DNA of 64,000 nt from Gemmatimonas aurantiaca T-27 (GCF_000010305.1 NC_012489.1:3913646-3977645), one strand, 5' to 3'; shown: positions 38,902 to 48,115, counted from the first letter of the stretch. Numbers and translations are program-made. The notes: generated from the letters alone by a model not told the origin.

Positions 38902-39399
38902 TCAGCCCTGGACTGACGAGAGCGGTCCGCGTGTCTTGCGAAAGAGGTACTCGGAGTGGCCCGCCACCATGAACTCGGGCAGCTCGCCAACCAGAGTGTA
39001 ACCTGCCCGCTCGTAGAGGCGGCGTGCATCGGGGTTGAACGACGACACACACAGGAAGACGTTCGGCGAACGCTCAAAGACCCACGCCTCGGCCAGTGCG
39101 AGCACCGCCCCACCGATACCACGGCCGCGCCACGCGGGCGCCAGGCACAGCGACTGCAGGTAGCCGGAAAACGGTCCCGCCATCCATAGCACCACGAATC
39201 CCACGCGTTCCCCGTCGACCATCGCCAGAAAGACTTCGCGCGCCGGATCCTGCATGATGGCCAACGACTGCGCAAACGTGCGACCGAGCGTGACCCAGGG
39301 GTCGGAGCCCGCCATCAAGGTGGCACACCAATCGGCGTCATCGGCCGTGGTGATGCGACTCAGTGTTGGTGACGGTGCAGAGGGGGAATGGTGAAGCAA
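38902..39399 (-). CDS. GNAT-family N-acetyltransferase
   Basis: A 165-residue acetyl-CoA-dependent acetyltransferase. The fold shows the acetyl-CoA motif A LCLAPAWRGRGIGGAVLALAEAW (the RGRGIG pyrophosphate loop), the preceding strand VFLAMVDGERVGFVVLWM, and the final strand ARRLYERAGYTLVGELPEFM. Substrate is not evident. It is the last of a series of minus-strand genes, 21 bases downstream of a DinB gene, so they may be co-transcribed. Confidence 0.88.
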   Translation of the reverse strand: MLHHSPSAPSPTLSRITTADDADWCATLMAGSDPWVTLGRTFAQSLAIMQDPAREVFLAMVDGERVGFVVLWMAGPFSGYLQSLCLAPAWRGRGIGGAVLALAEAWVFERSPNVFLCVSSFNPDARRLYERAGYTLVGELPEFMVAGHSEYLFRKTRGPLSSVQG

Positions 39400-39420
39400 G
39401 CGGATGTCGGTGGAAAGCCG

Positions 39421-39906
39421 TCAGTCGTTCGCCGACGGTCCCTTGAGTCGTCGGTCGATTTGTCGCATGGCACCAATATGATAGGCCATGTGCGCCACGC
39501 TGCCGAAGATACCGTTCATTTCGAGGCGGTTCACGTCACGCGGTACGCCGATGGTGCCAAGCCACTGCATACAGGCGTCACGCAGTGTCGCCCGCCGCTC
39601 CGCCCACTCGGTGTCCGTCACCGTCCCCCTCTGCCAGGCGGTCGCCCAGTTGGCGTCGAGGAACGGGTTTTCGCCAGCCGCCCAACGGTTCATCAGCGAC
39701 AAACCATAATAGACATGTTCGACGTGGGCGGCCACCGACGCGCCGCCATCGTGCGTCAGCGAGGCCTCGTCCGCGGAGAGGCGATCGAGCGAGGCGAGAA
39801 TGCCGTGATCGCCACGGTTCAGAACAAAAGCTCCATCCTCTGGCGCTCCGTGCACCAGTTCGCGAAACAACGTCGCGAGTGTTTCTGCCACATCGGCGGT
39901 GTTCAT
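39421..39906 (-). CDS. DinB-family protein
   Basis: A 161-residue four-helix DinB-like protein with metal-type His motifs: VAAHVEHVYYGLSLMNRW (helix 2) and FGSVAHMAYHIGAMRQID (helix 4). The ALREWATQ-type spacing fits the bundle. It resembles the DinB proteins found near GNAT and stress genes and may be a thiol-transferase. The start lies 4 bases before the stop of an upstream membrane-protein gene, suggesting operon packing with it. Confidence 0.82.
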   Translation of the reverse strand: MNTADVAETLATLFRELVHGAPEDGAFVLNRGDHGILASLDRLSADEASLTHDGGASVAAHVEHVYYGLSLMNRWAAGENPFLDANWATAWQRGTVTDTEWAERRATLRDACMQWLGTIGVPRDVNRLEMNGIFGSVAHMAYHIGAMRQIDRRLKGPSAND

Positions 39907-39910
39907 GATC

Positions 39911-40336
39911 TTACGCCACTCCGGGCTTGATACGATTGGCGAGGGTCAATCCCAGCCACGCCATCGGGATGTATGCGACGACGAGATCGAGGGCGATGAA
40001 CCAGGTTGGCGCGGGAATCATGGTGCTCGCCGCGATGCCCCCGCACAGGTAGGCAACGCCGATCACGTAGGCGATGACCCGGCGATGTGACACCGCGAGC
40101 AGCGCACCCACCAGCGCTCCCGCGAGAGTCCCAAGCGCATGCGCCAGGAACGGCATCAGGAAGTGCTTCGGTTCGAGCATCGGCATGGCGGCGGCCAGCC
40201 CAGCCGCGGTGGACATGTCGGCGCCCGGCGGCGGTGCAATGAGCTTCGGTCCCAGCAGCACCAACGCCATGTTGACGCCACCGCCGATGGCGATACCGAG
40301 GATGAGAGCGAGTGCATTGCGCGCGAACGTCTTCAT
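39911..40336 (-). CDS. Four-TM membrane protein
   Basis: A 141-residue hydrophobic protein with four predicted transmembrane helices: NALALILGIAIGGGVNMAL, FLAHALGTLAGALVGALLAV, VIAYVIGVAYLCGGIAAST and WFIALDLVVAYIPMAWLGL. Start ATG 40336. The helix 1-2 loop is periplasm-facing and has a PPPGADMS stretch. No family was recognised with confidence. It resembles small DUF-type inner-membrane proteins. It lies 4 bases upstream of the DinB gene and 111 bases after a VOC gene. Confidence 0.75.
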   Translation of the reverse strand: MKTFARNALALILGIAIGGGVNMALVLLGPKLIAPPPGADMSTAAGLAAAMPMLEPKHFLMPFLAHALGTLAGALVGALLAVSHRRVIAYVIGVAYLCGGIAASTMIPAPTWFIALDLVVAYIPMAWLGLTLANRIKPGVA

Positions 40337-40447
40337 GGTGGCGCTCCGTGGAGGTCGGCCGGTGGTTGCGCGCCAATACGCGGAACCTGTCGGGAAAATG
40401 CGCCCGACACGCACAACCGGCCAGCAAGCCGTCCATGGCTCAACCGT

Positions 40448-40813
40448 TCAGCTCCTGCGAAACGCCCGACTCGAGATGGCCACGGAATTCTTGTCGGGGT
40501 CCTTGGCATTCGCAAACGTGTAGCCAGTGGCCTGATGCGTGGCGCCGAAGACCAGGCCCTTGGCGGCCGCCTGTGCCTTGAACGCCTCGATGTCCTCCAC
40601 ATCAAACACGAGCTTGAGCCCGGCATGACCGATCTTCATGCTCCTGGCCGCCTGATGAATCACGATCGCGGCACCACCGGCACGCGGCCGCAGCGTGATC
40701 AATCCTTCCACGACGTGCCCGGTCGACTCGAAGCCGAAGAACCGCATATAAAAATCGGCCGTGCGCTGCATATCACGCGCATAGATGAGCACTGTGCCAA
40801 GTGAGACGTGCAT
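40448..40813 (-). CDS. VOC-family protein
   Basis: A 121-residue glyoxalase-fold protein. Beginning HVSLGTVLIYARDMQRTADFYMRFFGFE, middle AAIVIHQAARSMKIGHAGLKLVFDVEDIEAF and end FANAKDPDKNSVAISS-type strand fit the family. ATG 40813. Candidate metal ligands: the early His2-like position, and the IGHAGLK His. Its role cannot be deduced. Neighbours are a four-TM protein and a nucleotidyltransferase, all on the minus strand. Confidence 0.82.
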   Translation of the reverse strand: MHVSLGTVLIYARDMQRTADFYMRFFGFESTGHVVEGLITLRPRAGGAAIVIHQAARSMKIGHAGLKLVFDVEDIEAFKAQAAAKGLVFGATHQATGYTFANAKDPDKNSVAISSRAFRRS

Positions 40814-40859
40814 ACTGGCCTCCAGCGTAGAAATCTCCGCGGCAGCGCCGCAGGCGTAT

Positions 40860-41615
40860 TCACGATGCGCGCAATGCAAGACCGACCGCATCGAGCCACG
40901 AATGCAACGATGTGCCGGGCGCAGGCAAGTTGGCAAACAGCGCATGCACATCGTTCAGCCCCGCCTGTGTCAGCAGACGCTTTTCATTGAGCGTCCACTG
41001 ACCACGCTCGCACAGACGCGCATGGGCCTCTTCCATGGCGGCCTTGCAAGCCTGCCCCACCGCACCGACCACATTGTCACGATCGGCGTGCATGCGCGCA
41101 TACTCGAGACTGAAGTCGCGCGAAAAACGCCACCGCAGCGGCGCCGTTTCCCGAAGAGCCATGGGCATGCTCCCGACCTGCGGCACCTCTCCTGCCAGTA
41201 CGTGACCGGATGCCAGCTCGGCCGCGAGGCTATACGTCGGCAAGCCCGCCAGGTATCCCAGCAAGGCGTCCAATTCGTACGCCCCCACACTGGCCTGCGT
41301 CGTCCAGTGCATTGCCACGTCGAGATCGCGCAGAATCACGTCGACGTGCAGATGGCCGACCTGCAACCACGCACCACCGTTCATGAGACGCCCCCAGGAA
41401 CCAGGCGGATGCACTTCGCCGTATGGTGCGAGGGCACGCCAATCGATGGTACCGCGGTAGTACACCACCAGATCCCAGTCACTCGATGCGATAGCGCCGC
41501 GATCGGCTTGTGAACCACCCAGTACCAGCGCGACGGCACCTGGCAGGGTGGCGAGCGTGTGAGCGAGTGGGACCAGCGCCGGAGGCAGCCGTGTGGGATC
41601 GACCTGCATTGGCAT
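40860..41615 (-). CDS. Nucleotidyltransferase-domain protein
   Basis: A 251-residue protein with an N-terminal Pol-beta-type nucleotidyltransferase fold. The catalytic block is VALVLGGSQADRGAIASSDWDLVVYYRG: the GGS motif, then two Asp in SDWDLVVY. A third Asp is in HVDVILRDLDV. The C-terminal part (130-251) is helical and resembles the alpha domain of DUF4037 and kanamycin-nucleotidyltransferase-like proteins. Could be an aminoglycoside-type transferase, or a toxin-like MNT without a HEPN partner. The substrate is not predictable. Start ATG 41615. Confidence 0.8.
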   Translation of the reverse strand: MPMQVDPTRLPPALVPLAHTLATLPGAVALVLGGSQADRGAIASSDWDLVVYYRGTIDWRALAPYGEVHPPGSWGRLMNGGAWLQVGHLHVDVILRDLDVAMHWTTQASVGAYELDALLGYLAGLPTYSLAAELASGHVLAGEVPQVGSMPMALRETAPLRWRFSRDFSLEYARMHADRDNVVGAVGQACKAAMEEAHARLCERGQWTLNEKRLLTQAGLNDVHALFANLPAPGTSLHSWLDAVGLALRAS

Positions 41616-41686
41616 GTGGCATGAGTGAGCGCGCAACGGCTGCTTCCTTTCCATGGCTTGCTGCACCATCAGGTTACGGCACCGTG

Positions 41687-42034
41687 TTATCTCAGCAGCC
41701 GAACGGCAAAAGCCCAGGTGCAAAACACCATCAGCAGCAGCCATGAGACCCACAGCACCACACGCAGGCCGCGTTTAGCCGGTCGTGCCTGAAGCACAAG
41801 CATCGGGATCGGGATCGCCAGACTGAGCGCGATTCCGGCGAGACTTCCCAAAGCGATACCACGATACTGGTCAGGATCGAAATCCGGGACGCCCGCATGC
41901 CACTCCGGCCACACCCGCCAGAGAATGAACGCATTCAACACCATGCTGATCAGGCACAGGGCGGCGACCAGCTTGAGCACGAAGCGTTGACGCAACGCGG
42001 CCGGTGACGGGGCAAGCGGTGGAGTGGACACCAT
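41687..42034 (-). CDS. Small three-TM membrane protein
   Basis: A 115-residue hydrophobic protein with three transmembrane helices (VLKLVAALCLISMVLNAFI, ALGSLAGIALSLAIPIPML, VVLWVSWLLLMVFCTWAFAV) and a loop rich in acidic residues between 1 and 2 (GVPDFDPDQYRG). The first helix is preceded by a Pro/Ala-rich N-terminus starting MVSTPPLAPSP. No family recognised. It is upstream-divergent from the beta-lactamase-type gene across 177 bases, which show no clear promoter. Confidence 0.65.
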   Translation of the reverse strand: MVSTPPLAPSPAALRQRFVLKLVAALCLISMVLNAFILWRVWPEWHAGVPDFDPDQYRGIALGSLAGIALSLAIPIPMLVLQARPAKRGLRVVLWVSWLLLMVFCTWAFAVRLLR

Positions 42035-42211
42035 GGACAATGAAATTGAAAAGGTGAGGAATGTCCCTCGCGCTCCTGCGCCGACCGACGGCAAACATGC
42101 AGGGAGAGCATCCGGTCGGCCAGCCATCTCTCGTGAAACACGTTCCAACGTTCGTCCCATCTCCACCTGTCTGAATGCCGAGATCTCCTCCTCTTCCTGC
42201 ACAGACACCGA

Positions 42212-43330
42212 ATGTCCCTCTTCACGCATCCCGGGCGTATCGCGCTCGCGCTGACACTCAGCCTCACGACGCTGGCACGACCTGCCGGCTCCCAAACACC
42301 GGCCATCGTCACGTCGCGCCCCACCCTCGCCGCCGAGGTCGATACCTACGCACGCAAGACAGGCTTCAGTGGCACCGTGCACATCGAACACCGGGGCAGA
42401 CGTCTTCTGCAGCGGCACTACGGCCTGGCAGAGCGCAGCTTCGGCGTACCGGTCGATTCCACCACGCGCTTCTGGGTCGCCTCCATCACCAAGCTCTTCA
42501 CGGCGACGCTGATCCTGCAGCAAGTGGAAGCCGGGCACATCGATCCCGCGGCCACGATCCGCACATACCTGAAGGACTACACGGGACCGGCCGCCGATCG
42601 GGTCACAGTGCATCAATTGCTCAACCACACATCGGGACTCGAACAATTCGAACACATCACGAGCTACGACGACGCCGTCCGCAAAGGCATGCCCGAGTAT
42701 CAGATCCCCCACACATCACGGGAGCTACTTGACCTGTATGCCAGTGGACCTGTGAACACCAACCCGGGTTCGGCGTTCAACTACAACAACGCCGACTATA
42801 TCGTGCTCGGCGCCATTCTCGAGCGCGTGACGAATACGTCGTACGACCGCCTGCTGCGTGAGCGTATCCTGGAACCACTGGGCATGACACACACGGGCTT
42901 GATGCGGGCGCAGGCAATCACACCACGACTGGCCGCAACGTATATGCGTGCCGACACGGCCGCTCCGCTGCTCCGAGATCTTCCGATATTTCCGGAAAAC
43001 TGGTGGGCAGCCGGCGCACTGTATTCCACGGCCTCGGACCTCGCAGTTTTTGCGCGTGCGCTGTATGGCGGACGCCTCCTCAAGCCGGCCTCCCTCGCAG
43101 CGTTGCTCAATCCAGGCCTCGAGGAATACGGCTATGGACTCTGGATAGCCTCGCAGAACATCGAGGGCACCAAACACCGGTTCGCGCAGCGCCCAGGGCA
43201 GATCATGGGCGCCAACGTCACTCTGCTGCGCTACCTCGACGACGATCTCACCATCATCATCCTCGGCAACACCAACCTCGCCGATATCGATCGTTTCGGT
43301 TTTCTTATCGGACGCACCGTGCTACGCTGA
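42212..43330 (+). CDS. Secreted beta-lactamase-family serine hydrolase
   Basis: A 372-residue exported serine hydrolase of the class C beta-lactamase/D-aminopeptidase (CubicO) group. The signal peptide ends near TLARPAGSQ. SxxK motif in WVASITKLFTAT, YxN motif in AFNYNNADYIVLG, and the conserved HQLLNHTSGL and TASDLAVFARAL blocks. The C-terminal KTG-equivalent is weak. Only 22 bases separate it from the M55 D-aminopeptidase gene, so the pair is likely an operon for D-amino-acid peptide turnover in the periplasm. Its paralogue at 32254-33792 has an extra C-terminal part that this one lacks. Confidence 0.9.
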   Translation: MSLFTHPGRIALALTLSLTTLARPAGSQTPAIVTSRPTLAAEVDTYARKTGFSGTVHIEHRGRRLLQRHYGLAERSFGVPVDSTTRFWVASITKLFTATLILQQVEAGHIDPAATIRTYLKDYTGPAADRVTVHQLLNHTSGLEQFEHITSYDDAVRKGMPEYQIPHTSRELLDLYASGPVNTNPGSAFNYNNADYIVLGAILERVTNTSYDRLLRERILEPLGMTHTGLMRAQAITPRLAATYMRADTAAPLLRDLPIFPENWWAAGALYSTASDLAVFARALYGGRLLKPASLAALLNPGLEEYGYGLWIASQNIEGTKHRFAQRPGQIMGANVTLLRYLDDDLTIIILGNTNLADIDRFGFLIGRTVLR

Positions 43331-43352
43331 GTCACCCACACCACGAGGCCCC

Positions 43353-44258
43353 ATGCTCCGAGCCCTCTCCGCGCGCATCGCGCTCCTGCTGTTCGCTCTC
43401 TCCGTGCCAGCGGCATCGCAGGCGCAACAGCGGCTCAAGGTGTTCATCTCGGTCGACATGGAAGGCATCGCGGGCGTCGTCACGAACGAACAACTCAGCC
43501 CCGCCGGCTTCGAGTATCAGCGCTTCCGCGAATTCATGACCGCAGAAGCGCTCGCCGCCATCGAAGGGGCCAAGGCGGCCGGCGCCACCGACATCATGGT
43601 GGCCGACTCGCACGGCAACATGCAGAACCTGCTCATCGAAAAGCTGCCCTCCGACGTGGTCCTGGTGCGCGGTCCAGTGCGCCCGCTCGGCATGATGCAG
43701 GGTATCGACTCCACGTTTCATGCGGTGGTGTTCATCGGGTATCACTCCGCCACCACCAACCTGAACGGGGTACGCGCGCATACGTTCTCCAGCGCACGCT
43801 ACACGTCGGTGGAGGTCAATGGCTCACCGATGGCCGAGTCGAGCTTCAATGCTGCGCTGGCGGGCTACTATGGTGTGCCCGTCGTCGCCATTTCGGGAGA
43901 CGAAACGGCGGTGGCCGAATTGCTGGCTATTGCACCACGCGCCGCACCGGCCGTGGTGAAGCAGTCCATCGGATTCCACGCGGCGGCCACACGCACACCT
44001 GCCGCCGCACAAGCCATGATCCGCGAGGCCGTTCGCGCCGGCGTGGCACGTCGCGCGGAAATTGCTCCCTACAAGCTGCAGGCCCCCCATCGTCTCGATC
44101 TGGGATTCAAGAGTTATCGGGCACCGGAACTCCTGGCCTATCTACCCTCGGTGCAACGCACCACCGCGCATTCCATTCGCTACCAGGGCAGCAGCATTCT
44201 CGATATCGCGCGGTTCCTGTCGTTCATCGGGGCGTACTCACCGGAGATCGATCCCTGA
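43353..44258 (+). CDS. Exported M55-family D-aminopeptidase (DppA-like)
   Basis: A 301-residue zinc peptidase of family M55. A signal peptide precedes the core (LLLFALSVPAASQAQQ). The active-site block is VFISVDMEGIAGVV, with Asp and Glu as zinc ligands, then VADSHGNMQN (His), FIGYHSAT (His) and VVAISGDETAV (Asp/Glu). DppA of Bacillus cleaves D-Ala-D-Ala and similar dipeptides. Export of this enzyme is unusual, but agrees with the upstream exported serine hydrolase, which may supply D-amino peptides. Its last 21 bases overlap the end of the convergent kinase gene. Confidence 0.9.
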   Translation: MLRALSARIALLLFALSVPAASQAQQRLKVFISVDMEGIAGVVTNEQLSPAGFEYQRFREFMTAEALAAIEGAKAAGATDIMVADSHGNMQNLLIEKLPSDVVLVRGPVRPLGMMQGIDSTFHAVVFIGYHSATTNLNGVRAHTFSSARYTSVEVNGSPMAESSFNAALAGYYGVPVVAISGDETAVAELLAIAPRAAPAVVKQSIGFHAAATRTPAAAQAMIREAVRAGVARRAEIAPYKLQAPHRLDLGFKSYRAPELLAYLPSVQRTTAHSIRYQGSSILDIARFLSFIGAYSPEIDP

Positions 44259-46145
44259 CGTCAGCCCATCCACTTCCCGTTGCGCCTCGGCCAGTCGACG
44301 CACGTCGTCTCCGAGCAATCGCGCCGCATCGATCAGGGTGGTGAGCGGTGCGAGGTCGTTTGCACCGGCATGCAACCGGAGCAGATCGAGACGGATGCCT
44401 TCGAGCGCGGCCACACTCTCCTTGAGATGGCGCGAGGCCGCCGTGCGGCGGGCCTGCAACGCGGTGGCATCGCGAGGAGCCGACGCATCCAGTGCATTCA
44501 GCACATCCATCTCGGCGCGTGCTTCGGCAGCCCGTGCTTCCAGCGCTTCGATGGTGGCCGGCAACGCCTGCAGCTCTTCGCGATAGGCCGACGGCAGCGC
44601 CGCGAACAGTTCGGACGCTGCCACCCCCAGTGCGGCTTCGGTGGCGCGGAACGCACCGGCATTCACCGACCGCTCCGGGGCGCCGAGTCGCTTGGCGACC
44701 CACGATCCCAGGCGACTCTTCCAGAGTCGATCGCGAATACCAGACTGCCAGCCCGAACGGATACGACGGGGAATGAACTGCACGCCCAGCGCGTTGCTGA
44801 TCGCCCCGAGCAACAACGTGCTGAGTACCGGAGCGACGATCACGAGCGGGCCCAGCGTGCGTTCGTGAATGACACCGCCCAGCAACAATCCGACGGTACC
44901 GGCGAGCCATGTCGATGCCGCGACCGTGGCGACGCGGAGTACCTGATGCGACGACGGGGTCGCGGTGTCCTGCGCAATGGCCTCGGTTTCGGCACGTTCG
45001 CGACGCGTCAGCTCGAGTGCACCGCGCAGATCGGCAAGCGTGAAACCCGCGCGGAATTGACGGCGGGCCTGCTCGAGATGAAACCCCACGATGGGCAGGA
45101 GTGGCGCCGCCGTGATGGCGGCCAGTATCACGATATCCGCCGGCCCGTTGGGGCGATTGCCCGTCACCCACGCGATGAGATTGGCGGTGGTCAACACACC
45201 GAAGCCTGCTCCCCACGCCAGATACGGCACCAGCAACGGATTGCTGGCCTGCAGCCACGCCCGTAGTGAGGGTGCCAGCGTGGGCCGCGGTTCACTGGCC
45301 GGTGCCAGTGCGGCGGCCAACGTCTCGGCGTTGGGGAAGCGATCACCCGCTTCATAGGCCACGCAGCGATCGATCGCCGCGCCAAGCGCCGCAGGCAACC
45401 CCGGAGCCGCGCTCAATACGCTCGAGGCGGCGTGTGTGGCCTGTTTCACCACCAGCGCATGAAGACTCGACGCTTCGAATGGCAACCGACCACTGACCGC
45501 GAGATAGCCCACTACACCCAACGCGTAGATGTCGCTCCGTCCATCGACCGGTGCATTGGCCGCTTGCTCGGGGCTCATGAACTGCACAGTGCCTGCGATG
45601 CTGGCGTCTGCGGTACCGTCATTGCCCGCGGCCTGCGCAATACCGAAGTCGGTGACCAGCGCCCGACCCGTGCCTGTCTCGAGCAGAATGTTGTCGGGCT
45701 TCACATCCCGGTGCACCACCCCACGTCCGTGCGCGTAGGCCAACGCCCATGCCACCTCACGCAGGATCCGGGTCGCATCGGCAGGTGGGAGCGGTCCTTT
45801 CGTGCGCAGGCGTTCACCGAGCGTCTCACCATCCACGAAGGCCATGACGAAGAACACGAACCCGCCCGCCTCACCTACGCGATGAATGGGGACGATGTGC
45901 GGGTGTGACAACCCAGCCGCCGTACGTGCCTCGCGCAGGAAGCGCTCGCGCGAACCGGGACTCAACGCCACATCCGGTGGCAGCACCTTGATGGCGACGT
46001 CGCGATCGAGATGTACATCGCGCGCGAGGTACACCACCCCCATACCGCCGCGACCCAGCTCGCGCTGCAGCGAGTATTCGCCGGCCAGCACGGTCTGCAG
46101 TGCCAGAAAGTCGGTGGGGGTCTGTGTCACGATCGCAATCTGCAC
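44238..46145 (-). CDS. Ser/Thr protein kinase with four TM helices and coiled coil
   Basis: A 635-residue Hanks-type kinase. Start is GTG 46145, or more likely GTG 46130, which removes five residues and lets the protein begin at VTQTPTDF. Gly loop GRGGMGVVYLA, Lys53, catalytic Asp147 in VVHRDVKPDN, Mg Asp166 in VTDFGIA and a phosphorylatable Ser/Thr-rich activation loop. Kinase domain ends near 285. Four transmembrane helices follow (about 303-329, 336-356, 403-425, 430-458), and residues about 530-630 form a long amphipathic coiled coil (TIEALEARAAEARAEMD). The helix-plus-coil tail differs from the usual PASTA or single-TM kinases. Divergent from exonuclease III. Confidence 0.9.
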   Translation of the reverse strand: MQIAIVTQTPTDFLALQTVLAGEYSLQRELGRGGMGVVYLARDVHLDRDVAIKVLPPDVALSPGSRERFLREARTAAGLSHPHIVPIHRVGEAGGFVFFVMAFVDGETLGERLRTKGPLPPADATRILREVAWALAYAHGRGVVHRDVKPDNILLETGTGRALVTDFGIAQAAGNDGTADASIAGTVQFMSPEQAANAPVDGRSDIYALGVVGYLAVSGRLPFEASSLHALVVKQATHAASSVLSAAPGLPAALGAAIDRCVAYEAGDRFPNAETLAAALAPASEPRPTLAPSLRAWLQASNPLLVPYLAWGAGFGVLTTANLIAWVTGNRPNGPADIVILAAITAAPLLPIVGFHLEQARRQFRAGFTLADLRGALELTRRERAETEAIAQDTATPSSHQVLRVATVAASTWLAGTVGLLLGGVIHERTLGPLVIVAPVLSTLLLGAISNALGVQFIPRRIRSGWQSGIRDRLWKSRLGSWVAKRLGAPERSVNAGAFRATEAALGVAASELFAALPSAYREELQALPATIEALEARAAEARAEMDVLNALDASAPRDATALQARRTAASRHLKESVAALEGIRLDLLRLHAGANDLAPLTTLIDAARLLGDDVRRLAEAQREVDGLTSGIDLR

Positions 46146-46252
46146 CCCACACCATGACAGGTCGAGACAAGGCGGGGCTGGCGGACCACGGCCTGCCGCG
46201 ACTACCTCTTCAGGGTCGTCTCCCGCCGTTCGTCCCTCCGCATCGTCCCACC

Positions 46253-47050
46253 ATGAAGATCTACTCCTGGAACGTCAACGGACTCCGCGCCGTGCTCAAG
46301 AAGGGCCTGTTCATGCCGTTCATCGAAACGCACCAGCCCGATGTTCTGTGCCTGCAGGAGACCAAGTCGGAGCGCGAGCAAGTGGAGATCGATCTCGCGG
46401 GCTATCACGAGTACTGGAACTCGGCCACCACCAAGGGCTATTCGGGCACGGCGATCTTCAGTCGCACCGAACCGCTATCGGTGACCAATGGCTTCGCAAA
46501 AGCCGTCGCCAAGAAATACACGTTGGTCGATGACGCCGGTCGCGACAGCGAAACCGAAGGCCGTGTCATCACTGCAGAGTTCGAGAAGTTTTTTGTGGTG
46601 ACCGTGTACACCCCGAACGCCAAGGACGACCTGAGTCGCCTGCCCCTGCGGTCGCAACACTGGGATGCCGCCTTCCTCGCGCACTGCAAGGCGCTGGAAA
46701 TGAAGAAGCCCGTGGTGTTCTGTGGTGACCTCAACGTCGCGCACACCGAACTCGATCTCGCCAACCCCAAGCCCAATCGCGGCCGCAAGGGGTTCACCGA
46801 CGAAGAGCGTCAGGGTTTTCAGTCGTTCCTCGACGCGGGCTTCGTGGATACGCTGCGCATGTTTCACCAAGGCAACGGCCATTACTCCTGGTGGAGCCAC
46901 TTCGCCAACTCCCGCGCACGCAACGTGGGTTGGAGAATCGACTACGTGCTGGTGTCGGCAGCGTTGCAGAAGTCCGTGGCCACCGCCGAGATCCATGCTG
47001 ACGTGATGGGCAGTGACCACTGCCCCGTCAGCGTCACTCTCAGTCTCTGA
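46253..47050 (+). CDS. xthA: Exodeoxyribonuclease III
   Basis: A 265-residue AP endonuclease/exonuclease of the EEP family that cleaves DNA at abasic sites and trims damaged 3' ends. Start ATG 46253 fits the family. The catalytic pattern is complete: KIYSWNVNGLRA, LQETKSE (Glu36), VVTVYTPNA, the FCGDLNVAHTELD segment (Asp/Asn) and the C-terminal MGSDHCPVSVTL (Asp/His). Family length is met. Intracellular. It converges with the nitronate monooxygenase gene, leaving only 15 bases between stops. It may be co-regulated with the divergent Ser/Thr kinase only by sharing a short upstream region. Confidence 0.95.
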   Translation: MKIYSWNVNGLRAVLKKGLFMPFIETHQPDVLCLQETKSEREQVEIDLAGYHEYWNSATTKGYSGTAIFSRTEPLSVTNGFAKAVAKKYTLVDDAGRDSETEGRVITAEFEKFFVVTVYTPNAKDDLSRLPLRSQHWDAAFLAHCKALEMKKPVVFCGDLNVAHTELDLANPKPNRGRKGFTDEERQGFQSFLDAGFVDTLRMFHQGNGHYSWWSHFANSRARNVGWRIDYVLVSAALQKSVATAEIHADVMGSDHCPVSVTLSL

Positions 47051-47065
47051 GAATCCAGCGGCGAT

Positions 47066-48115
47066 TTACGCGAGCAACAGCGCCGGCGCCAAGTCCATCA
47101 GGATGAAGACCGCCGGCAGTTCTCGGCACCCGGTGACGTTCTGCCCAGCCCAGAGTGGAGAACATTCACCGGTGTCCGCGCGTTCGGCCTTCGCCCGCAA
47201 CGCTGTTACAGCGAGCGAGGCCAGCGGAAACTCGGGGACCACGGCACTCATCGGCCCCAGCTCCCGCACCAGGCGATTGACGATGCTACGCGCTGGACGC
47301 CCGGTGAAAACATTGGTGATAGCCGTGACACGGGCCCGATCACTGGTGAGCGCAGCGCGGTGCACTGCGCTGGTCGTCGCTTCGGGGCACAGCAGGAATG
47401 TGGTGCCGAGCTGCGCTCCTGACGCGCCGAGTGCGAGTACCGCCGCGATGCCGGGGGCGTCCGCGATACCACCGGCGGCTATCACCGGCACCTCCACCGC
47501 CTGCGCCACCTGAGGCACCAGGGCCATGGTGCCCATCTGGGCATTGAGGTCATCTGACAGGAAGCTGCCACGATGACCTCCGGCTTCGGTGCCCTGCGCG
47601 ATCACTGCATCCACCCCACGAGCGGCAAGCCACCGCGCTTCATCCACCGTGGTGGCGGTGGAGAGAATCTTCGAGCCCCACCCCCGGATGCGCTGCAGCA
47701 GGTCATCCGACGGCAGGCCGAAATGGAAGCTGATCACGGGCGGCCGGAACTCTTCGAGCACATCGGCCGTCTCGTGGCTGAATGGCAACCGACCAGGGCC
47801 TGTCGGAATGTCCGCCACATCGACGCCAAACTCCGTGAAATACGGCATCAGGGCATCGCGCCAGCGCGCCTCCCGATCCGGATCAGGGACCGGCCTCGTA
47901 TGGCAGAAGAAATTGACGTTGTATGGCTTGGCGGTCTGGGCGCGAATGGCCACCAGCTCGTTGCGCAGGGCTTCCGCGCTCAACAAGGCACCAGGCAAGG
48001 AGCCAAGCCCACCGGCGTTGGAGATCGCCACGGCGAGGGCACTGCCCTGCACCCCGGCCATGGGCGCCTGAACGATGGGCAACTGAATATCGAGGATTTC
48101 GCGCAGGCTCGTCAT
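47066..48115 (-). CDS. Nitronate monooxygenase-like flavoprotein
   Basis: A 349-residue FMN TIM-barrel enzyme of the 2-nitropropane dioxygenase family. ATG 48115 starts the fold. Motifs: QLPIVQAPMAGVQGSALAVAI, VDAVIAQGTEAGGHRGSF (FMN phosphate and catalytic His), VPVIAAGGIADAPGIAAVLALGASGAQLGTTFL. It oxidises nitronates, or for close homologues serves as an enoyl reductase such as FabK. The GTEAGGHRG motif fits the nitronate monooxygenase group. Cytoplasmic. Divergent from the DUF481-like gene. Confidence 0.88.
   Translation of the reverse strand: MTSLREILDIQLPIVQAPMAGVQGSALAVAISNAGGLGSLPGALLSAEALRNELVAIRAQTAKPYNVNFFCHTRPVPDPDREARWRDALMPYFTEFGVDVADIPTGPGRLPFSHETADVLEEFRPPVISFHFGLPSDDLLQRIRGWGSKILSTATTVDEARWLAARGVDAVIAQGTEAGGHRGSFLSDDLNAQMGTMALVPQVAQAVEVPVIAAGGIADAPGIAAVLALGASGAQLGTTFLLCPEATTSAVHRAALTSDRARVTAITNVFTGRPARSIVNRLVRELGPMSAVVPEFPLASLAVTALRAKAERADTGECSPLWAGQNVTGCRELPAVFILMDLAPALLLA

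Noticed and set aside
40860-41615. MNT half of a HEPN/MNT toxin-antitoxin pair
   Set aside because: The protein is much longer than MNT antitoxins, and no HEPN gene lies beside it.
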